Positions 6,930 to 10,704 of a stretch of DNA of 10,704 nucleotides are shown in pieces. Where the stretch lies: assembly GCA_902573045.1 (NCBI GenBank), contig CACGIB010000022.1:1-10704 (forward strand). Reading direction: 5' to 3'. Each line of letters starts with the position of its first letter. Position 1 is the stretch's first letter. Both the position numbers and the translations under genes were made by a program. The DNA comes from an uncultured Prochlorococcus sp. (GTDB taxonomy: Bacteria > Cyanobacteriota > Cyanobacteriia > PCC-6307 > Cyanobiaceae). The notes below the pieces were generated by a model that ran no database searches, was not told where the DNA came from, and saw only the letters and a list, made by a program, of their open reading frames with translations.

Positions 6930-7859
6930 GTGGTCAATGCTAGTCTCAATTGGGCCAGTATTGTTGGTATAGTTCTCGCCGTATGTGGGGGAGGCCTTTA
7001 TTTTTTGAGGTCTTTTAAACCTGCCTTAGCAAGGGATTATGATGTTTTCTTCGCAGCAATTGGACTTTTGTGCGGAGGAATATTATTTTTTCAAGGCTGG
7101 AGGTTAGATCCTATCCTTCAGTTTGGTCAGTTTTTATTAGCAGGAACGACAGTTTTTTTTGCATATGAAAGTGTGCGATTAAGAGGGGTTGCTACTGATC
7201 AAGCTAGAAGGTCATCTTATTTTGATGATGATCCTATTTCTGATGTTCCCAGAAATTCTAGAGACCGATTTAATAACGATTTCGATAGGTTTGAAGAATC
7301 TGAAAGACCATCTAGGAGATTTAAACCTCAAGAAGATGAATTTGAAGAAGACTATATGGAAGGGAGATCTCGTAGGAGGAATGTTTCAAGAGCTATACCC
7401 TCTGCTGCAGCAAGTAGAAGCAGACCCTCTACAAGGGAAATAAGTCAGTTTGAAAATGACGAACCTATAAGAAGGAGAAGACAGACTTCTGCAGATAGAA
7501 ATAGTAACCAACCAGCAACAAATAATTTTGGTGAGAGACGAAATTTATCTCGCGATGAAGTTAAAACAGGGTCAAGACCCAGAATGAATCGCACAGTTTC
7601 TAGACAAGATAATACCTCTACTCCCGGTGATTCTTCTCCATTAAAAAAGAAACCTACTAGATCCCCTATTAGGCAGCAAACTTCAACAGCTCAAGTAGAA
7701 GATGCTTCATTTAAAGATGCTAATCAAGCCAAAAAAACACGTGAGACACGCAGAGTAAGCTCCTCAACTAGATCAAGTTCAAAAAATCAAAACAGTAGAT
7801 ATAACCTTGGAACAAATAAGAAGAAACCTAGAGATAACAGTTCTAGATTTGATGATTAA
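6930..7859 (+). CDS. ycf66: Ycf66 family membrane protein with long basic tail
   Basis: Ycf66 is a conserved protein of cyanobacteria and some plastids with no settled function; it is generally assumed to act in photosynthetic membranes. The 309-residue product has an N-terminal domain with three hydrophobic segments (about 9-26, 39-54, 63-79) joined by the family motifs YFLRSFKPALARDYDVFFAA (24-43) and GWRLDPILQFGQFLL (56-70). Residues about 88-309 are a low-complexity tail rich in Arg, Ser, Asn and Asp, with many RRR or SRS clusters and no visible fold. The start is GTG at 6930: it gives the family N-terminus (MVNASLNWASIVG) and has a good Shine-Dalgarno sequence. The frame is open back to 6801 inside psbX, but that stretch does not resemble the family. 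It ends immediately against the stop codon of the convergent hli gene. Confidence 0.88.
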   Translation: MVNASLNWASIVGIVLAVCGGGLYFLRSFKPALARDYDVFFAAIGLLCGGILFFQGWRLDPILQFGQFLLAGTTVFFAYESVRLRGVATDQARRSSYFDDDPISDVPRNSRDRFNNDFDRFEESERPSRRFKPQEDEFEEDYMEGRSRRRNVSRAIPSAAASRSRPSTREISQFENDEPIRRRRQTSADRNSNQPATNNFGERRNLSRDEVKTGSRPRMNRTVSRQDNTSTPGDSSPLKKKPTRSPIRQQTSTAQVEDASFKDANQAKKTRETRRVSSSTRSSSKNQNSRYNLGTNKKKPRDNSSRFDD

Positions 7860-8138
7860 TTATAAGATTCCTGCCCATTTTAGAAACGATTGTTTACTAA
7901 ATAATTCAATTAATAATATTGAAAGGAATCCAATCATGGCAAATCTTCCATTAGTTATTTCAGAATAACTACTCCAACCAAATTTATATTCATCTTTAAT
8001 TTCTATAGATTTTCCATCTAAATTATTGTCTCTAATGTCTTCATTTATGTAGTTTGGATCCTTTTGCTGTTCTATAAAACCATTATTCTCTAAATTAGTT
8101 GTTACTTCTGAGTTAGTTTGTTCTTCTTTAGAATTCAT
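7860..8138 (-). CDS. hli: High-light-inducible protein (Hlip) with long N-terminus
   Basis: Hlips are one-helix relatives of plant light-harvesting proteins. They bind chlorophyll and carotenoid in the thylakoid membrane and protect photosystem II during light stress or assembly. The 92-residue product ends in the Hlip helix, with the chlorophyll-binding motif E-x-x-N-x-R at Glu60, Asn63 and Arg65 (EITNGRFAMIGF), continuing to about residue 80. Residues 1-50 are polar and acidic with no membrane segment; most Hlips are shorter (about 40-70 residues), so this is a long variant. The ATG at 8138 is nine bases after the stop of the ABC transporter gene on the same strand; AAGGA inside that gene's last codons is 13 bases away, too far for a normal ribosome binding site. 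Cotranscription with the transporter is likely. Its stop codon abuts that of convergent ycf66. Confidence 0.9.
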   Translation of the reverse strand: MNSKEEQTNSEVTTNLENNGFIEQQKDPNYINEDIRDNNLDGKSIEIKDEYKFGWSSYSEITNGRFAMIGFLSILLIELFSKQSFLKWAGIL

Positions 8139-8147
8139 TTTTTTTTG

Positions 8148-10130
8148 CTAATCCTTAAAATTATACTTATCAGAAGTCAATAATTTCCAGTCTCCCTGTC
8201 CATTTAATTCCAAAATATTCTCGTGAAAATCTTTTAAGCTAGGTCTATGTCCAACACTAATAAGAGAAAGTTCTCTTTCCTTAAGTAAACTATATAGTTT
8301 TTTTTCAGTGTTAATATCTAAAGCACTTGTTGCTTCATCAAGTACTGCAAATCTTGGAGAATTTAGTAATAGTCTTGCAAAAGCCAATCTTTGTTGCTCG
8401 CCTAAGGAAAGAATTCGTGGCCAATCTTGTTTGATATCAAGATTAGGATATCGATCCACTAAAGTTTTTAAATTTACTTCATGAAGTACAGAAGTAAGAT
8501 GTTCATCACTAAATTTCTTGACTTCTGTGGGATAACATAATTGTTCCCTTAAAGAACCAAGTAGCATATATGGTTTTTGAGGTATGAATAATAATTCCCC
8601 AATTTTTGGTTTTTTAATTACTCCTTGATCGGGTTCCCATAAACCACTAATCATTCTTAGTAAAGATGTTTTTCCGCACCCAGATGGTCCTACTACCAAA
8701 AGTGATTGATTATTGTCGATGCTCAAATTTAAATTTTTAATTATTGTTTTATTTGATCCTGGTGGGCAAAGGTCAGCATTATTAATAAGAATTGAGGGGT
8801 AATCTGAAATAACGTTTTGATTGCTTGTTGGGTTGGTTTGACTAATGGATTCAACTTTTGATTGGAATCCTTCTAATCTGCCAATACCAGCAGTAAATTT
8901 TGCAAGTTCTTCGATTTGATTAACAATAAAAAATAACGAACCTTCAACCATTCCAAATGCAAAGCTTGCCTGAATAAAGCGTCCATAATCAATATCACCT
9001 TTAAAGTAAGGGATTGCCATTATTAAATATGGAAAGAAATTTCCAGCATAATTAATGGATCTTCTCATGACGTCTATTATTACTCTCCATATAATCAGTA
9101 AATTAAAGTTTCTCACCACTTCTCCTAAGCGTCTTTCGGTTTCACTTCGCTCAGGATTCTCCCCAGAGTAAAAGGCTATTGATTCAGCATTATCTCTAAT
9201 ATGTACTAAGCCATATCGAAAATCTGCTTCATATCTGAGTTGATCAAAGTCAATCTTTACAAGATTTTTTCCAGCAATTAAGAGGATAGAAGTTGCAAAT
9301 GCGGCGTAACCAAATAAAGAAAAAGTAAGTGTTGTACTAATACTCCATAAAATAAGAATATTAAGTGAAAATGTTAGTAGGGCATCAAAAATACCTAATG
9401 TGAAAGAGAGACTTTGACCAGTAAAAGCTCTGGTATCATCTGTGATTCTTTGATCGGGATTATCTACATCGGTTTGTTCTTCATCATTGGGATTTAACTG
9501 GTAATAAGCTTTATTAGTCATATAATCTTTGACTAAACTTTTTGAAAGCCATTCTCTCCAAATTATTCCTAACTTATATGTAAAAAATATTTGGGAAACC
9601 CGTATTGGTAGAGCCACAGCGAAACAACAAGCGTAAATCCCCAATATCCGATAAAATCCATCTTCTTGTTTTTCTACTAAAGCATTTGTTAAATCTCTTG
9701 CAATAAATCCAATACCTGCGTTTATTCCGTTTACAGCTAAAAGCATTAATACAATTATCGCAAGGAATAACCAATGTAACCATCTACGGTTTTTTAATTG
9801 ACGTCTTAAGCTAAAAAAGCTGCCTGATCCAATTAGAAATAATGCAGAGAAAAGCAATCCCCAACTCCCAGCCCAAATTGAATTGACAGTACTTACTACA
9901 CCTCCGAAATACTTTTCAAGAAAAATTGGTTGAAAGCTTTCAAAAAAACTTATTATTCCTGTAAGACCAACAAGTACTACTCCACCAACACAAAATAAAA
10001 GAGAAATCAAAAGCCATATGAATTGAAAACCATTACATTGATCTATGGGAAGAAAAAACGGCTGAGATAGCTTCCTTAATTTTTGTAATTGGTACAGTAT
10101 TTTGGATTTATTATTAACTTCTTTATTCAT
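8148..10130 (-). CDS. ABC transporter, fused membrane and ATPase domains, ABCD/YddA type
   Basis: The 660-residue protein is a half-transporter that should dimerise in a membrane. The N-terminal half has about six hydrophobic segments (roughly 34-62, 88-110, 118-145, 163-190, 245-268, 270-290) and matches the transmembrane region of the SbmA/BacA, YddA and peroxisomal ABCD group. The landmark is AESIAFYSGE at 315-324, equivalent to the EEIAFY.G motif of that group. The ATPase domain has Walker A GPSGCGKT (481-488), signature LSLGEQQR (574-581), Walker B ending LDEATSALD (597-605) and switch His628, so it should be active. Relatives import peptides (SbmA, BacA), cobalamin (mycobacterial Rv1819c) or acyl-CoAs (peroxisomal ABCD); the substrate and direction here cannot be read from sequence. 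The ATG at 10130 has only a weak GAG upstream. It lies in a minus-strand run with the 92-residue gene (42 bases upstream) and hli (9 bases downstream). Confidence 0.92.
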   Translation of the reverse strand: MNKEVNNKSKILYQLQKLRKLSQPFFLPIDQCNGFQFIWLLISLLFCVGGVVLVGLTGIISFFESFQPIFLEKYFGGVVSTVNSIWAGSWGLLFSALFLIGSGSFFSLRRQLKNRRWLHWLFLAIIVLMLLAVNGINAGIGFIARDLTNALVEKQEDGFYRILGIYACCFAVALPIRVSQIFFTYKLGIIWREWLSKSLVKDYMTNKAYYQLNPNDEEQTDVDNPDQRITDDTRAFTGQSLSFTLGIFDALLTFSLNILILWSISTTLTFSLFGYAAFATSILLIAGKNLVKIDFDQLRYEADFRYGLVHIRDNAESIAFYSGENPERSETERRLGEVVRNFNLLIIWRVIIDVMRRSINYAGNFFPYLIMAIPYFKGDIDYGRFIQASFAFGMVEGSLFFIVNQIEELAKFTAGIGRLEGFQSKVESISQTNPTSNQNVISDYPSILINNADLCPPGSNKTIIKNLNLSIDNNQSLLVVGPSGCGKTSLLRMISGLWEPDQGVIKKPKIGELLFIPQKPYMLLGSLREQLCYPTEVKKFSDEHLTSVLHEVNLKTLVDRYPNLDIKQDWPRILSLGEQQRLAFARLLLNSPRFAVLDEATSALDINTEKKLYSLLKERELSLISVGHRPSLKDFHENILELNGQGDWKLLTSDKYNFKD

Positions 10131-10172
10131 TACTCAACTAGTGTTATGAAATAAATTATAACTTTAAGCAGT

Positions 10173-10451
10173 CTATTGACCAAAGCCAATAAATGAAAGT
10201 GCCCAGTCGGGTAAATTCAAGTAATTCAAGATTGTTGCATCAAATTCATGAACTTTTGGAAAAGATTTATCTAATGCCCACCATAGTAGAAAAGGTAAAT
10301 TAAATAAAATTTGTAATTGCCATTTATAAGTTAAAACGTTCCAAATTTTTATTAACTTAGTTTTGAGTGAATCATCTAGCTCTTCCCAATTTTTTGAAAT
10401 TAAATTGAATAAATTTTTAGATTCTGTATTTAAGGACTCTGGAGTATTCAT
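10173..10451 (-). CDS. Conserved-looking hypothetical protein with one hydrophobic segment
   Basis: I do not recognise a named family. The 92-residue product has a polar N-terminal half (1-44) and then LQILFNLPFLLWWALDKSFP (46-65), a stretch that could be one membrane helix or an amphipathic anchor. It is followed by a hydrophobic, aromatic C-terminal part containing LNLPDWALSFIG (78-89). Trp and Phe are frequent. The coding case rests on the start-to-stop length, the tight position between two co-oriented genes (47 bases after the HIT gene, 42 before the ABC transporter) and protein-like composition. The ATG at 10451 lacks a Shine-Dalgarno sequence, as is usual here. It may be an accessory membrane protein of the transporter next to it, but nothing in the sequence proves this. 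Confidence 0.75.
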   Translation of the reverse strand: MNTPESLNTESKNLFNLISKNWEELDDSLKTKLIKIWNVLTYKWQLQILFNLPFLLWWALDKSFPKVHEFDATILNYLNLPDWALSFIGFGQ

Positions 10452-10498
10452 TTTTGTTTTTATTTATTTATAACCCATTAATATTTCTTTCGAGAGTT

Positions 10499-10704
10499 TT
10501 AACCTGGAGGCCAATTCATTTTTCTTCCAGATAAAAAATGAATATGTAAATGAAAAACTGTTTGTCCCGATTCCGCTCCAGTATTAATTACTGTTCTCCA
10601 ATTAGTTAAATTTTTTGATTTAGCTATTTTGCTACCAACAAAAAGTAAATGCCCTAATAAATTTGCATCTTGCTCAATACATTCTAATAAACTGATTATT
10701 GGCT
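10499..10704 (-). CDS. HIT-family nucleotide hydrolase or transferase, C-terminal part (5' end outside window)
   Basis: Reading the minus strand from 10702 gives 67 residues and a TAA stop at 10501-10499. The stretch ends with NTGAESGQTVFHLHIHFLSG and then RKMNWPPG, containing the histidine triad H-x-H-x-H (HLHIH) whose middle His forms the nucleotidyl intermediate in Hint-type phosphoramidases. The Trp-Pro-Pro-Gly end is typical of Hint-like cyanobacterial proteins of about 110 residues, so roughly the N-terminal 45 residues are missing at the window edge. Such enzymes hydrolyse AMP-lysine or other aminoacyl nucleotides in the cytoplasm; the physiological substrate is not known from this sequence. 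It is the first visible gene of the minus-strand run that leads to hli. Confidence 0.92.
   Translation of the reverse strand, partial: PIISLLECIEQDANLLGHLLFVGSKIAKSKNLTNWRTVINTGAESGQTVFHLHIHFLSGRKMNWPPG

Noticed and set aside
7189..7443. Plus-strand open frame of 84 codons inside ycf66
   Set aside because: Shadow frame in a low-complexity, purine-rich stretch; no ribosome binding site or domain.
9574..9783. Minus-strand open frame of 69 codons inside the ABC transporter gene
   Set aside because: Out-of-frame shadow of a conserved membrane domain.
1..10704. Search for a defence system, mobile element, CRISPR array or phage-derived island
   Set aside because: No transposase, integrase, long inverted repeat, regularly spaced repeat or toxin-like pair was seen; composition and gene density look uniform and housekeeping-like.

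Overview
The window is very AT-rich, densely packed bacterial DNA. Its gene content (psbX, ycf66, a high-light-inducible protein, a Ycf19/YggT protein, accC) marks it as cyanobacterial. The low GC, spacers of only a few bases, short leaders mostly without Shine-Dalgarno sequences, a tRNA gene without encoded CCA, and a PsbX of the extended type point to a high-light-adapted Prochlorococcus or a close relative. The genus call is an inference from these traits, not from a database match.

Layout, left to right. The C-terminal part of the chromosome-organising ATPase SMC runs in from the left edge (+) and is followed by a double PRC-barrel protein with a long acidic tail (+). These converge, with 3 bases between, on a minus-strand unit: a tRNA-Leu whose anticodon reads AAG, followed a few bases downstream by a GT-B protein related to lipid-A-disaccharide synthase. 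A 258-base divergent spacer leads to accC (+), the biotin carboxylase of acetyl-CoA carboxylase. A small YggT/Ycf19 membrane protein (-) is divergent from psbX (+), and ycf66 (+) follows. ycf66 converges with no spacer on a minus-strand run that reads, in transcription order, HIT-family protein (truncated by the right edge), a 92-residue hypothetical protein, an ABCD/YddA-like fused ABC transporter and a high-light-inducible protein.

Functionally this is ordinary core genome: chromosome segregation, fatty-acid synthesis, envelope glycolipid or transport functions, and thylakoid/photosystem II accessory proteins. I see no mobile element, CRISPR array, phage gene, toxin-antitoxin pair or defence system. 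The points that merit a second look are the A34 leucine tRNA, the tRNA-to-mRNA junction that would give a nearly leaderless message, the SMC/PRC-barrel pairing, two envelope-related genes of unknown substrate (LpxB-like and ABCD-type), overlapping ATG/GTG starts at ycf66, and two convergent gene pairs with essentially no intergenic space.
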